From Chara braunii (lineage: Eukaryota; Streptophyta; Charophyceae; Charales; Characeae), in assembly GCA_003427395.1 (NCBI GenBank), contig BFEA01000023.1, positions 5,762,436-5,799,877 of the forward strand: a stretch of 37,442 nucleotides of DNA, given 5' to 3'. Shown here in pieces: positions 9,715 to 20,840 of this stretch. How positions within the stretch are numbered: the first letter of the stretch is position 1; every line of letters begins with the position of its first letter. The notes under the pieces are model-generated. The model searched no databases. It saw only the letters and a program-made list of their open reading frames with translations, and was not told where the DNA came from. The position numbers and the translations under genes are program-made.

Positions 9715-9990
9715 AAGGCGTTCTACCGCGCGTATGCCTATGCTACGGCGATCGAGAAAACGCCCTCGGCTGGCCTACGTCTGCGATTGCATGTGAAAGC
9801 CTTCGCACGTGGGTCAGTAACTCAGCAGGGATACACCCACCTAAGGGATGGTGACAACTCCCGCAGGTGGAGGTATGTTGTACATCGCGGGATCTCTATC
9901 TTGTCGTAGGGAGTCGCGAGAGGTATAGCACGCGCGCACGGTCGGAGTGGTGTTTCGTTAAGGTTGACAAAAAGACTCTTGGGTGATACG
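9715..9990 (+). repeat. Dispersed structured repeat, copy 2
   Basis: Same family as 200-480 (inverted) and 14195-14430 (direct). It keeps the ACGCCCTCGGCTGG block, GATTGCAT, an AGGGATAC-CCCACCTAAGGG hairpin-like block and GGTGACAACTCCCG. It begins about 340 bp downstream of the hammerhead. Whether the two belong to one element is unknown. Confidence 0.65.
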
Positions 9991-11344
9991 ACTATGAGGT
10001 CGAACACAAAATTTACTTTGCGTCTGGGTGTGGCACCGCCGCGCGCGACAGCGGTTTTGGCGGTTGACGACATCAAATACTGGAAGAAATAGTGCAGTAC
10101 CACTTAAGACCATCTGGGACCAGTGTTTTAGGTGTTCCTCGTGAGGGGCGTAGACAGGGAGTGAGTTGAGGCTATTTGGGCAATTTGAAACTTGGGTTTG
10201 GGTTATTTTTTCTTTGTTCAAGACCGTCAGTTGGTCTATACGATATTTCAGGCGTGTCGTCACTGAAGGTCAATGGTCGACTCGAATCCTTCTCACACCT
10301 TGTGTACACCCACACGTTGTTGGACCCTGCTTTTTTTTTTATGCTCAGGAAAAAGTCAAATGGAAAAAAAAAAATTGTTGGGACATGCTTGTGTGGGACA
10401 TTGAGTCTGACTTGAGTGGGATTTTATGGTTGAACCCTCAGAATGTTTTGCTAGCTTGGCAGATAAAGGAAAGTGTGCGGAAAGTAAGCATAAGTCTCGT
10501 CGAATGTGGTGATGAGAAAGTGAAGGTTTTTCACTTACTGGTCAAGTAAATGATCTGACTTTTTATGGAGAATGTAATGAGGGCTAGAAAAGGAACGACA
10601 ACAACGAGAAGGAAGGAAAGGGATGAATGAACTTAGCTTAACCCTAAGGTATTTTTTTCTATCCTGAAGGCACTCTCAATTTGATCCCGCCCACATAAGT
10701 ATCAATTTCCCTCTCCCTATGAACTTTTTTTTCCGTCTAAGTTGTTTCCCGCGCAAGGAATTAGGGTGGTCAACCTGACTCTAAGTTTGAGGGTTTCCTC
10801 ACTCTAGGAGGAATTATGGGACCGGGGTTCGTTGCTTTAGAAGTCGGCTCTATTATCGATCCGGAATGAACCGTCTAATTGGGGGGTACTTTGCCAGTTC
10901 GGTGGAGACAGCCCGACTTCAGGGATCTGAGCCTTTGGCTCGGGTGAGGAGGAGTACTCCAAACCACTTCCTAGAGAGGGAGATACGTGATGGTTAAGAG
11001 TAAGTGTTCGGTTTCTCTGCACTCGTATAGGGGAGAAGGGTTGGATTAGCATATCTTTTCAGATGGTTGTGGAAGGAGCCACCTTCAGTCTGAAAGTCTG
11101 ACGTCAAAAAACACCCACCCTGCTTTAACACTAGTTCTGTATGGAGCGCTTATAGGCGTTTCCGTCGTGGAAGACTCGTGCGATAAGAAGCGTGAGATCG
11201 AGGTATAGGCTCAAGGGAGATAAGCTTCTGCGTTGCTAATCAAAGGCGGTAATGAAATTGAACAGTCAGAGAGTTGTAAGAAAAAAATCGCTCGACTTAC
11301 CCATACTTAGCAACTCAAAAAGGTCACTCGTGTTTTCTTTTCAG
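9991..11344. other. Gene-free stretch
   Basis: No gene was identified. A 127-codon plus-strand frame (10166-10549) has no recognisable domain. Oligo-A and oligo-T runs are scattered through it. Confidence 0.4.
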
Positions 11345-11680
11345 ATGTCTACATTACTTACAGTCGTCGTGTTATTTCCAAACAGAGAGGCTGCTCGAAG
11401 ATACGTAGTTCCGGTGGGAAGGCGTGGAGTGAACTTAGAACGGGTTGGCCGTATCGTTTATAACTCCGTCATTGTGTTTTCTTTCGGGAAAGAGTTGAAA
11501 ATGGATCACGGCACAACGACGAACCCTTCGCGAACCTATTTATTTATTTCCTCAACTCACTTGCCGATTTTTTAACCAAGTTTTGTTCGGACCCAACGCT
11601 TGGAGTGGGTCGACTTGCGTATTATTGATGAGTTCGAAGACAGAGAGTTGCGGGCGCAATACAATCACGAGGTTAAATGA
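11345..11680 (+). pseudogene. Coding-like module A, paralogue of module B
   Basis: An unrecognised protein module. From ATG (after TTTTCAG, which resembles a 3' splice site) the frame reads MSTLLTVVV, passes REAARRY, a G-RRG segment and RVGRIV, then NPSRTYLF. It meets TAA at 11573 and continues in the same frame with EWVDLRIIDEFED until TGA at 11678. Compared with module B 621 bp downstream, the first 42 residues align without gaps with 12 identities plus many conservative changes, and the NPSR..LF and E...L..I.IDE blocks recur in order. It could be an exon of a duplicated domain or an old duplicated gene; the in-frame stop argues for decay. Function unknown. Confidence 0.35.
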
Positions 11681-11965
11681 TTATACCTCATGTTTATCCT
11701 TTACTACGATGCTCGTATACGTTCTTTTGATAGTATCGAGTTTATCGAGCGGATTCCTGCTAACCATTTCGAAATCGTCGATAGGTAGACCTTTGACGGG
11801 GTCATTTACTGGCTTGAGGTGCACAACTTGCGACGACTTATCAGGGTGTAAAGTAATTCGGTTTGGCAAAGCAAGTGAATAGCTGCAAAGAAAAAAAAAC
11901 TTAAGCTTAGAGGTTTGCACAAGTTGAAATGCGCGATTTACTAATGGTTTGGGGAATCTTTTCAG

Positions 11966-12288
11966 ATGTCGGACATTGTGGTGGTGGCGACGTTTTTCTT
12001 TATGCGCGAGGAGGCAAGCGAATGGATGTCAGAGTTGGGTGAGGAAGGGATCGACATGGGGAGAACCGGACGGTTAATTCATGACCCGTCCATCTTTTCC
12101 CCGCAAGGGATAGACTGGGGTTCTGGCGAGGGACTTTAAAAAACCCCTCGCGAATATGCCTTTTTCGCACTGAAGATGGAAGACACATTATTTATTACGG
12201 GTTTGCACCTCGAAGAAGTGATGAAGTGTCTCACCTCTTGATTCGGTACATTGATGAATGCTCTTCATATGCTGGGGAAACTCTATAA
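11966..12288 (+). pseudogene. Coding-like module B, paralogue of module A
   Basis: It starts after TTTTCAG like module A. The first frame reads MSDIVVVATFFF, REEASEW, GEEGIDMGRTGRLI and stops at TAA 12137. The homologous continuation, NPSRICLF and later SHLLIRYIDE, is in another frame (12142-12285), so there is a frameshift relative to module A. A possible third, weaker copy begins near 12488 after GTGGACAG, with LLMGQDG and, past a TAG, VGFI. The region looks like a tandem series derived from one protein domain that was not identified. Confidence 0.35.
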
Positions 12289-14194
12289 GTAAGGTGGTTT
12301 TACCTTTAATGCTCAAGCGTTTAAACGAGCGGCGTAGTCCATTCGCTTGTATACATCATTATTGTCGAACTCGTGATAACAATTTTCGATGGTTCAGGCA
12401 AGATGTTTTTTCTAACGAGGAGTTTGAGAGAGAGGAGCGTCGACTTTACGAATTGATTAATGATTGATGTGTTTCTCTTGTGGACAGATGGACGGTGGCC
12501 GACGCAATCTTACCATTTCAAGATATCTCCTTGTTCGCGATACGCACGATGCCAAACTTATCGAGGGAGCGAAGAAACTTTTGATGGGGCAAGACGGCAC
12601 GCAGACTCGATAGGTAGGCTTCATCGGCATGCTTCGAGATGGCCACGATTTTTTTTCCTGACTCGCGCTCGCACGTTCGAGCCAATGTGGCTCGATCTTC
12701 AAGAAAATTTTATGGTTTTACTTTATATTTCAAGCTCGCGAGTAACCTGCAGTGCAGTGTCTCTCGAGTCACTGTGAGTATCAAGATTACCTCGTCCGTC
12801 GACCGCTTTGGCATTGTCCAGATCCGGGACACTCTGACGTGATACTTATTTGGGATGAGAAGACCATTCTGGGCCATAGTATGGCGGCTAACCGCCTGGA
12901 TGGGCATGGTTTATGATACTTGGACAGTTCGGGTTATGCGAGGAGCTCTCTTCGCGACTTTGATTTTTGACGACGACGAGCTCGCACCCCTTGACTCGTT
13001 GGAGGCTCAAAGCCACGAGGGACGTCTACTCTATCACGATTAGATATGAGCTCTAGTGATTTCATTTGAGTCACAGCGGCGTCGTACATCCTACTGTCCC
13101 GTAGAGGAAGCCACTATATTTTGACTTCAAGAGGTAATCATAAAAAAAAAAAAAACCTTTATGTAGATAGAACCATCAAATGGATAATATTCGGATTGCC
13201 TCAATGATCTCACTATCATGGTTTGACATTGAGGGGTAATTACATGTGGGAACAAAAATGTTAGCGTGTGTGTTAGTCGGGGCAGGAAACTACCACGGAT
13301 AGGGGAGATAGATTTGTGGGCATGGGTGAACAACAAGTCATGGGAAACGGTAGGTTTGTGGGCATGGGCGAACACCAAGTCATGGAAAACAGTAGGGACT
13401 TTCCCCCGTTGAGCCATTAGTTCTACCATTCCATGAGTCGCATAAAGGTAATGCAATGAAACCGAGAGCAAAAAGAGAAAGATGAAGGATACCGTTGAGC
13501 TAGTAGTCATCGGGCATTGATGATTGACCAACCCACATCACACAACATTTCTCTGAAGTTGTTCAAAGAAGAATGCCTTCACTATGTTAGGAATCCTCTT
13601 GAATCGTTTGTGGCACGACTGAGAGATTTGATGTAAGAGTCATTGCCTATATGTTTCAATTAAGTAGAGTTGAAATAAAATCAGTGGGGTGTGTCAAAGT
13701 CCTCCCCGTGCGTTGAAGAGGGGTCCCGTTATCGTTGTTGCAGTGTGACAGTCCCCTTTTTATTAAGGGCGCAACTCATAGTTTTTCGACTATATCAAGA
13801 GCGGGGAAGGATAACTTTTGTCAGACTGATTCATCAAGTCAAGTCTCGTTGCAATCAATGCAACATCGCATTGACATTTTTTGCCATGCTGAATCAGCTG
13901 AGTATGAACACGTGTTTTTTCTTTAGGATTGTACGTATCACGGCGGTTTGGGTTGCTGGTATTCTGATTATGAGAAAGCCTCAAAGGCTAACTTGTGGGA
14001 TAAATGTGTTTTCTTTTAACATGAATGTTATGTTGTAATGATTTTTTTTTTTTATTATGTGGAAGGGACTAGAACAAATGGTGGGTTTCACATTTATCTG
14101 AAACCGTCCTAGTTGATCGATGTACAATTCGTACTTGGAAGATCAACGCCCCGAAAAACGAGCGACGATCGGTTTTAGGTGGCATTTTACCCAT
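12289..14194. other. Stretch without a supportable gene
   Basis: It may include a decayed third module (12488 to about 12720). A minus-strand frame at 13127-13531 repeats an FAHAHKPTVSHDL-like segment because a roughly 60-bp sequence is duplicated (about 13308-13390), with no domain. Poly-A lies at 13142-13155 and poly-T near 14042-14053. Confidence 0.35.
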
Positions 14195-14430
14195 GTGTAC
14201 CTATGCTAGAGTGAAACGAACAACGCCCTCGGCTGACCTACCTTTGCAATTGCATCTAAAAACTCTTGCACGTGGCTCAATACCTCGGTAAGGATACGCC
14301 CCTAAGGGTGGTGACAGCCCCGTACAGAAGGTAAGTTATGCCAGGTGGAAACCTGTCCTGTCATAGGGGATCACGAGAAGTACGACTGGCACACCTGGCT
14401 AGAGCGGTGAAGGGGCGATGCAACCACATC
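14195..14430 (+). repeat. Dispersed structured repeat, copy 3
   Basis: Shares with copy 2 the ACGCCCTCGGCTG block, GCAATTGCAT, TTGCACGTGG, GGATACGCCC and AAGGGTGGTGACA, in the same order. No hammerhead was found upstream of this copy. Confidence 0.65.
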
Positions 14431-14669
14431 CGTCTTAGTGGTTTGCGGGGTTATTTTCACGTCGTCCCCAAAGTTGTCTCTAATTTTTGTTCTGTTTGAC
14501 TCTTGGGTGACATGGCTGGGAGAACTTCTGCCTTTCGTAAGAAAAGGCAGGAGCAGATGCGATCGACACTATTGTTTCCTAATCGGCCTGACACATTTCC
14601 ACTTTTTTTACCAAGATTTCAAAATTTCGACATCAAAATAAGAGTCATTAATAATTAGAGGGGTGATTT

Positions 14670-16001
14670 GGGATGGAAGAAGGTGGCGGTATGGTGGAGG
14701 GCACCTCTCTCTCTCCCTTTCATTCCTTTCTTCTTCTTCTCTCTCTCTCCCTTTCCTTTTCTCTTTCACGTTCCCTTTCCATTTGTAATTTCCTTGCTCT
14801 TTCTCTCTCGCTCTGTCTTTCCATCTCTCTTTCTTTTTCTCTTAGTCATTCCCTATCTCTTTCCTTCTGCTCCTCCGATTTTTTCTTCCTCAGCAGTTCC
14901 TTTTCCCGCTCTCTTTTAACTTTCTTTTCAGTTTTTCTCCTTTTCTCCGATTCCATCTCCTTTTCTCTCTCTTCCTTCTCCTCTTTATCAATTTCCATCC
15001 GTCTCACTCTCTCCCTTTCTCCCGCTCTTTCCTTCTCCCTCTCCCGTTCTTTCTCCAACTCTTTCTCCCTTTGCAACTGTTTTTTTTTCCCGAGCTCAGA
15101 TTTCGAAATCATCAGGGAGGCTCTTCCTGATTTCATCTGCCGATAGTTTTTGTCTTCTCCTTCTTCCGGGGCAGCCTGGGTCATCATCCGAGTGGAAATA
15201 CTGTTTACATACTGAGCACCACTCTGTAGTTGGGCATGCCACTTCGCTTGTGACCAGGGTTTCCCTGCCATCGGGAATATCAAAGACCAAGTAGGGAATA
15301 TACTTATCTACTGCCGCCTATTCCAAGTCGAAGCGGATATTATGAAGGTCCGGTTCCACTGGTCAGGAGGTCATATGGTGCGTTTTGATCACCCTCCCGA
15401 ATGCTTTTTTCACCGTCTCTTCGATTACTGGCAAGGCTGCCAGCGGCACTTGGAGGCAACGGACCCAAAAGAAAGCGAACTTGTTCGTTTCTCTCCACAC
15501 TTGCAATTCTCGTTCAGACATCCAAGGCCTGATCGTCAATCTGTGGAGCTCCCCGTCCAGTTCGACCTCGTTAATTTGTTTTAACAATAAATACTCTGCG
15601 ACCTCTTTTGTGCTCGTAATATAGAAAATCAGGTTTCGGCCTTCATTTTTGAAGAGCCCGCGGCGTGGGTCCGGTCCCAACATCGAGCTACCAATCCAAC
15701 TGTTCTCATATGCTCTTATAATTTTCTTTTTCAGTCCTACTGAGAAGGAATCAGATTCCTCCTCAAACATTATTGTGACCCCGTGTTCGCCCAACCATTC
15801 TGTTTGTGCAGCATAGGCTTCGGCCGAAATATTTACCCTAACATAATCATCTCCTCTTTCAATCCGATTGGGGTGGTCACTGATTAATCCTTTTGGTAAG
15901 ATTCCTCCATGATAACAGTCTTGCATGGTTTGCTGAAAACGGGCCTTATCTGGGGCGGTAAGGAAGAGGGGAGTACACCCCCCTCCATTTTCCGTTTCCA
16001 T
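14670..16001 (-). pseudogene. LINE ORF1-like protein, broken
   Basis: It starts at ATG 15999-16001, and the first 212 codons are open. Residues about 100-205 read like a plant LINE ORF1 RRM-like (DUF4283) domain: RGLFKNEGRNLIFYI, IRPWMSERELQVW, FFWVRCLQVPLAALPVIE. A TGA (15363-15365) and a TAG (about 15318) interrupt the frame. The same frame then carries a zinc-knuckle-like C-x2-C-x4-H-x6-C (WCSVCKQYFHSDDDPGC). A frameshift near 15150 leads into a long Lys/Glu/Arg-rich, probably coiled-coil tail (to about 14846). No ORF2 endonuclease or reverse transcriptase follows, so the copy is truncated or interrupted. The role would be RNA binding in LINE retrotransposition. The family call rests on recognition, not a search. 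Confidence 0.55.
14707..15075. repeat. CT-rich tract coding a KE-rich tail on the minus strand
   Basis: Imperfect CTCTTT/CTCCCTTT polypyrimidine sequence. On the minus strand it is open and encodes a Glu/Lys/Arg repeat joined to the LINE ORF1 remnant. Confidence 0.8.
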
Positions 16002-16855
16002 TTTCGTCTGTCTGTTAATAAAATACCTGTTATATAGCAGAAACTTTGATAATATAGGAATACCCCACCAATCCCCCTGGTCAGCAATGATTCAAGGAAG
16101 AGTCGAGAAGTCGATGAGATTTACCAAACGTCTTCAATCCCGATCTCAATCACTCCTCGTATTCCACCGATCGTTGAATACCGTTCAAGGTCCACCAATG
16201 TATTTTTTCTCCTAGCGGCCCTCTCCGGCCTGCCAGCAGACTTATGCTAAGGGCGGTCGCCTTATCTCCATTAAACAGTTGCTGATTACCAGTCAAGATG
16301 AGTCGCGACACCGGAACTGTTCACCGAGCTTCACAGCGGCCCAACCTAGGGTTCATCAATGTCATCCAGTGATATCTGGATATCCTGTTCCTCTCACCGC
16401 TTGGCGTATCTCCTTCCTTCTTCCCGTCCACATCTTAGTACTTCCGCTCTTTCACGACTCGGGCCTGCCATGCAGGCTCGAGCAGTCGGCATAAACAAGA
16501 CTCCCCAGTCAGAGATCAACTCTTCATCATGGTGTAAGGAGGTAAGTAATGATTGTAAACTGTTCAAGTAAACTCAAGGGATCGACTAGGGATCATACTC
16601 TGAACGCACCGGCGCTCCTACCCCACTCAAGGGGTAGTTGAGCATCATCACGCGACTGCATAGCTCAGCTACGCTGCCAACTAATCGAGGCATGCTTCGT
16701 TCCTCAACTCGTTGCGTGGACCCGAAGCACACTCTTCCCTGCAGACGCCGGCCGCCCCGGGCTCCGTAGGTTAGCGCTAATCGGCTAGTTAGGCATTTTT
16801 AGGTAACTGAGGGGAGAGTTGATAGGACCAAGCAAAGTCAGGACTGACTTGATTG
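16002..16855. other. Gene-free stretch
   Basis: No gene was found. A perfect hairpin TACCCC-ACTCAA-GGGGTA lies at about 16619-16636. The part next to 16001 may be 5' leader of the LINE remnant. Confidence 0.4.
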
Positions 16856-17340
16856 TTTTTTTTTTTTTTGGAAAGCATTAACATTTTATTAAAAGCAACT
16901 TAGGGACGAGGTTGGGGACCTCACAATTCGACCCGGAGTTATCCTGGCAGCCTGAGCCAGTTTCGCTTACGAGTCAAGCTCAACAACCAAAACTAACTGC
17001 TTCATTTTCCTCATATACATGCTGGAAACCGGGTCCAACTTCCCTTCTTTAATCACTTCCCAAAAGTAAACTTTTACCCTCAGAAAAAGGTGAGCTATCC
17101 ACTGAAAAGAAAGCTAGCTCAATGACTTGCAAAGTAACTGTTGTGCCCTGAAGCAAACCCTGAGGAGCCAGATACAACCTGAATATAAGTCTGTCCTCCA
17201 GACAGTCTGCTAGCCAAGTTACTGCTCTTGAGATTTTAGCCTTTCAAGCCCAACCCAGAGTCCTAATCTATCTGAGTGTATACTCCGGCCTACCTCGGCC
17301 TGAAACAAAAATATATGAGATTGATTTTTTTTCGAACTCC
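16856..17340 (-). mobile_element. Poly-A-tailed 3' end of a retrocopied transcript
   Basis: On the minus strand AATAAA (16885-16890) is followed about 15 nt later by a run of 14 A (16856-16869). This is the order expected at a reverse-transcribed polyadenylated 3' end. The sequence upstream on that strand (to about 17340, boundary not visible) has no open frame and was not recognised. It could be a LINE or SINE tail or a processed copy. Confidence 0.5.
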
Positions 17341-17404
17341 TGATGTGCTCTCCGGGTCCCTATGGGGTCTCGTAAAAAACGAAACTGGGTAAGGTTCCCA
17401 GGCT

Positions 17405-17445
17405 GTTATTAAAATTAAAAAAAAATAAAAATAAAAATAAAATAC
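17405..17445. repeat. A-rich low-complexity run
   Basis: Repeated AAAAT units. Confidence 0.85.
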
Positions 17446-17572
17446 ATCACATTGGTCTGTCAATTCAACGATGGTACCTCAACGCAGACGGTGAAAAAAC
17501 AAAAACAGAAAAAAAAAAATTGGCGAGGGTATTGTTCTGAATATTAGCTGGAAAATGCGCCCGTTAGGGCCA

Positions 17573-17645
17573 GCGGGCTTAGCTCAGTTGGTAAGGCACT
17601 GAAGTTGCATTCAGGAGGTCGTGGGTTCAATCCCCATTTGCCTCA
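17573..17645 (+). tRNA. tRNA-like sequence, degenerate or SINE head
   Basis: A-box TAGCTCAGTTGG (17580-17591) and B-box GGGTTCAATCC (17623-17633) are well formed. The T arm folds (GTGGG/CCCAT with 7-nt loop) and a CTGAA/TTCAG anticodon-like stem is present, but its loop is 6 nt and the acceptor ends pair poorly. A decayed tRNA or the promoter head of a tRNA-derived SINE is more likely than a working tRNA. Anticodon not assigned. Confidence 0.4.
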
Positions 17646-18078
17646 CGTACGTGCCTGGGCAAGCTTGGTGTTCTACGAGCTAGAGATAACCCGGGGTAAG
17701 GTCCTACTTGCGCAAATTCGGAGATTTCGGCCGTTGATCTTTGCTATCTACGGTCAGTATCTCTTAATTAGTGCGAGTGGGACCTAGCCACCGTTGCCCC
17801 CCAAGCCAGCATTGGCAGGACCTTGGCTGATGTTGTTGACTGCTATGCAGCGACAATATTGGCCATTAGACACCGCCATGTGGGGTTGTGGGGGGGTAGG
17901 GGGAGGTGCAGTGACTGGCCATTTGCTCGGTGCTAGCACCGCCAATTTCCCCCATCGGCAATGCCTGCCCACCCCTCGTCACCGTGATGAGGGACTGGTA
18001 CAGCCTTGCTCTCGCACCACACCTGTGGTGCAAACCTACCCCATGGGCTGGGGAGAGATCCGGGTTGGTTGGTGTTCC
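17646..18078. other. Gene-free stretch beside the retrotransposon
   Basis: Nothing recognised. It contains G-rich runs (about 17880-17905) and short inverted repeats. Confidence 0.4.
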
Positions 18079-18312
18079 CCCGTGTGACGCGCAACCTCAC
18101 GCCCTGTGCTATCTTTCGTTCGGAATGTTAGGCGTGTGGGAAGAGGCCCAGAAAAACAGCAAGATGGGGTGTGCCAAGGATTTTTGGAAATTGAGTGTGG
18201 GAACACAAATGGAACTGAAATCCCCCGTGTTGGTCCAATGAAGCAAGTCGATTGCTTTCGCGCGTCGCGGAATGCGCGCCCGGGCACGGCGCGAAAAGAG
18301 AAAAATCCAAAT

Positions 18313-18906
18313 TCAATCCAAAAAGTATTGTCGGGCTTCCCACCGGGCTACAGCCTGTCGTTTAGAACGGAAAGGCTTTGGCATGCTCCGCGTGTCTCGT
18401 TTCCGTATCAAATCCCGTCCTCGTTTGCTGGTCAGTTCCGAATCCGACATGGATGGTCTCAGCCGCGTGACTCTTTCTTTATGCTCGTCTTCACTCCGCA
18501 CACGGTAGTGGAAACCCCTGGATTTGTAGCGCTCAAAACGCTGCCATTCGGTGCATAGAGTGCGCGGCCAGTGGGGTTCTACTGCCGTCCACGGGATGAC
18601 AATCAACTCGTTGAATGACAACAATATCGAGTAAGGTGGGAAGTGCGTATCGATAATGACAAACCCAGCCTCTACGAACCCTGAACAACGATTTGCCGGA
18701 GGGAAGTAGTATCGTCCGCCGATTTGTGCAACGGCTTCTCGTACGTCCCACTCACATACACGTGTCCTTCCCTCGTTGTAGGGAAAAGGCCGTGTTGGGA
18801 CGGGAGGTACGGGGGGCTGGTGCCCGATCGGAGGGTACTCGTCAATCCACATATCAATCAATTGTAAAGACCTTGCGACGTCATCAAGAAAAGAAAACAC
18901 TCGCAC
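18313..18906 (-). CDS. 197-codon ORF inside the 3' LTR, unknown
   Basis: Open in both LTR copies and in the sense of the element. The first part (MRVFSFLDDVARSLQLIDMW, then a proline-rich stretch) is identical to the right copy; the C-terminal half differs at about 15 residues without any stop. The C-terminus is Arg/Lys-rich. No family was recognised. In this 3' position it would lie in the 3' untranslated part of the genomic RNA. Confidence 0.3.
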   Translation of the reverse strand: MRVFSFLDDVARSLQLIDMWIDEYPPIGHQPPVPPVPTRPFPYNEGRTRVCEWDVREAVAQIGGRYYFPPANRCSGFVEAGFVIIDTHFPPYSILLSFNELIVIPWTAVEPHWPRTLCTEWQRFERYKSRGFHYRVRSEDEHKERVTRLRPSMSDSELTSKRGRDLIRKRDTRSMPKPFRSKRQAVARWEARQYFLD

Positions 18907-18942
18907 AACTCAAAAACAATCTCTTTCAACACGAGAGAGAGA

Positions 18943-18976
18943 GAGAGAGAGGGAGAGAGAGAGAGAAAGAAGACAC
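18943..18976. repeat. (GA)n microsatellite in LTR
   Basis: GAGAGA run with one GGG interruption, identical in length and interruption in the right LTR (30419-30462). Confidence 0.9.
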
Positions 18977-20053
18977 TTCAGCAGCTTGATCATGCATATA
19001 ACTAAGGGACCGATCCGCGACTCAGGTTTAGTGAGCCAGCGCGGCGTTGATCCCAGGCGCCTTGTTTCTCGAGGCCGCCTTGTAGCTCGGCTGCTGATGT
19101 CGTGCACCATAAGGCAGATGGCATGCGCAATACATTCAGATTTACAGACCTAAACACTCTTGCATTCTCGAACAAAATCCCGACGATAATCGTTTAATCA
19201 ACGCAAAAAAAAAGGGTTACACATCTCCATGCATACATCCACTGTGGAAGGTGCGAAAAATGAGTCATGCACAGGAAAAGATGGATTGCTTGCACAGTAC
19301 ACACGCATCCACTGTTCACAAGACAAGATGACAGGGTCCTTGCGTAGGAGGATTACCCATGAAACTAATGGAAGAGTTTCGAAAGTTCTTTCACGCAAGG
19401 AAAGCATACAGATTCATGCTCATCCAAAAGAGGGAAAGGGGAGAGAAGGAGAGAAGCATCGAGACACATCATTATTCAAAGATAGAGGAGAAGGGGAAGG
19501 TGAGGGAGGAGAGTCGAGATAGGAGATGACGCAACCCAAACTTGAGAGAAGGAAGTTCAACGTTGTCAAAGAGAAAGATCCGCAACAACAATGGCGCATT
19601 CGCTGTTAATTCCAATATGGCCTCGGGCCAATCACTCACTCAACTCCAATCATCGAACCTCATACCCGCACCGACGATCCCGGCCGCCACGTGCTAACTC
19701 CCACCATTGCGATCGTCACCCCGCTATCGCAGACTCGACACGGTTCGCCCAGATCCCACAATCCGTCATGGCCATCCAGCGCGCAACCGGCCAGCCTATC
19801 GTCAGCCCGACAGGACTTCCCGACTCACATCAAACATTCTGCCTAGCCACTGCTTCTCGGAAGCTGGCTTGAGAGTCGAGAACGTAAGAGAGATTTGCGG
19901 GCGCACTTGCGGGTTTTATAGTTGCGACAAGGGAGACAGAAGGGGGAGAAAGCGACGGGGAAGCTGAGGTGTAAGAGGAGAAGCAGGAAGAGAAGACTTT
20001 GAAAAGAGTGCTCTGTGAACGCCATGTAAAATCCCTCGGAACTCAAGGTTCAA

Positions 20054-20108
20054 CCAATCAGATTCGTCACGCAATAGGAAGATCCTATTGATCCACGCAC
20101 CTGATTGG
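20054..20108. repeat. Inverted CCAAT pair with hairpin, LTR promoter region
   Basis: CCAATCAG (20054-20061) and CTGATTGG (20101-20108) are an exact inverted pair. Between them AATAGGA/TCCTATT forms a 7-bp hairpin. The same arrangement is in the right LTR (31540-31594). Confidence 0.6.
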
Positions 20109-20840
20109 CGAGCGGGAGTTATCGACGGATCGACCGAGCGTCGTGTGTTGGACTCGGAGGGTGAGAAGAGAAAAGGCGCGAGACGTAGCGCAAGACGGGT
20201 CCAAGATTCAGATGATCAAGAAAGGGAAATGGGCGCGCAAAGAGCAGAGCGGGAGAAAGAGAGAGAGAAAGAAAATAGTTACGGGGAGAGAGAAAGAGGA
20301 GGGAGAAGGGGAAGGGAGAAGGGGAAGGGAGCGCGGGAGGGAGCGATGCGGGGGGGGGGGCAAAGAGGAGAGAGTTTTTGCGTGCGCGGCGTCGTCAACA
20401 AAAAGAGAGGAAAAGACACCGAAACAGTTACAGCCTAATTCAAAATTGAAATCACCATATCCGTGCGCGAAAGAGCGACGCGGAAAAAGAAAATCCTATG
20501 CCTATTAGTATTCGCACAAAATTTTGAGAGTTTTCCCCGACGCGACCAAGGATATTCACACACACGAAAAGGACACGTCGATGCTCCGCTTATCCCGGAA
20601 TTCCCAACTGCCGAGCCCAATTCCCAGTGCGCTCGCTAAAGCGTATGTAATTTCCTATGTATTTCCCGAATTGCAGAAAGGAAAAACAGAACCCGGGTGT
20701 CGAAAAAGCTTCCGAAAGATGGGAGCCAAAAACGCGGTACCCAAAATCAAGAAAACGAAACAGGGTTTTTATGGGGTTGGTATGATACAAGCAAAAAGGG
20801 GTACGAAAGATAGCACGGGTTCGGGAAGTGGTTCGTCACA

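Larger units (their letters stand above)
18083..20840 (-). repeat. 3' LTR (left copy)
   Basis: Matches 29579-32283 at a constant offset of 11,486 up to about 20068, then with indels. It keeps both termini: TGTGACG at the element-internal side (20834-20840, minus strand) and CGTCACA outside (18083-18089, minus strand). Bases 18602-20068 appear identical to the other LTR, while 18093-18601 show about 39 differences, mostly transitions. Confidence 0.93.

Noticed and set aside
14846-15283. Independent coiled-coil host gene
   Set aside because: It overlaps and continues the LINE ORF1 remnant, and its sequence is repeat-derived.
16600-16690. tRNA-like sequence on the minus strand (TAGCTGAGC segment)
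   Set aside because: No B box and no consistent cloverleaf.
20088-20508. Arg/Lys/Glu-rich frames in both LTRs
   Set aside because: Translations of GA-rich sequence, with frames differing between the two LTRs because of indels.
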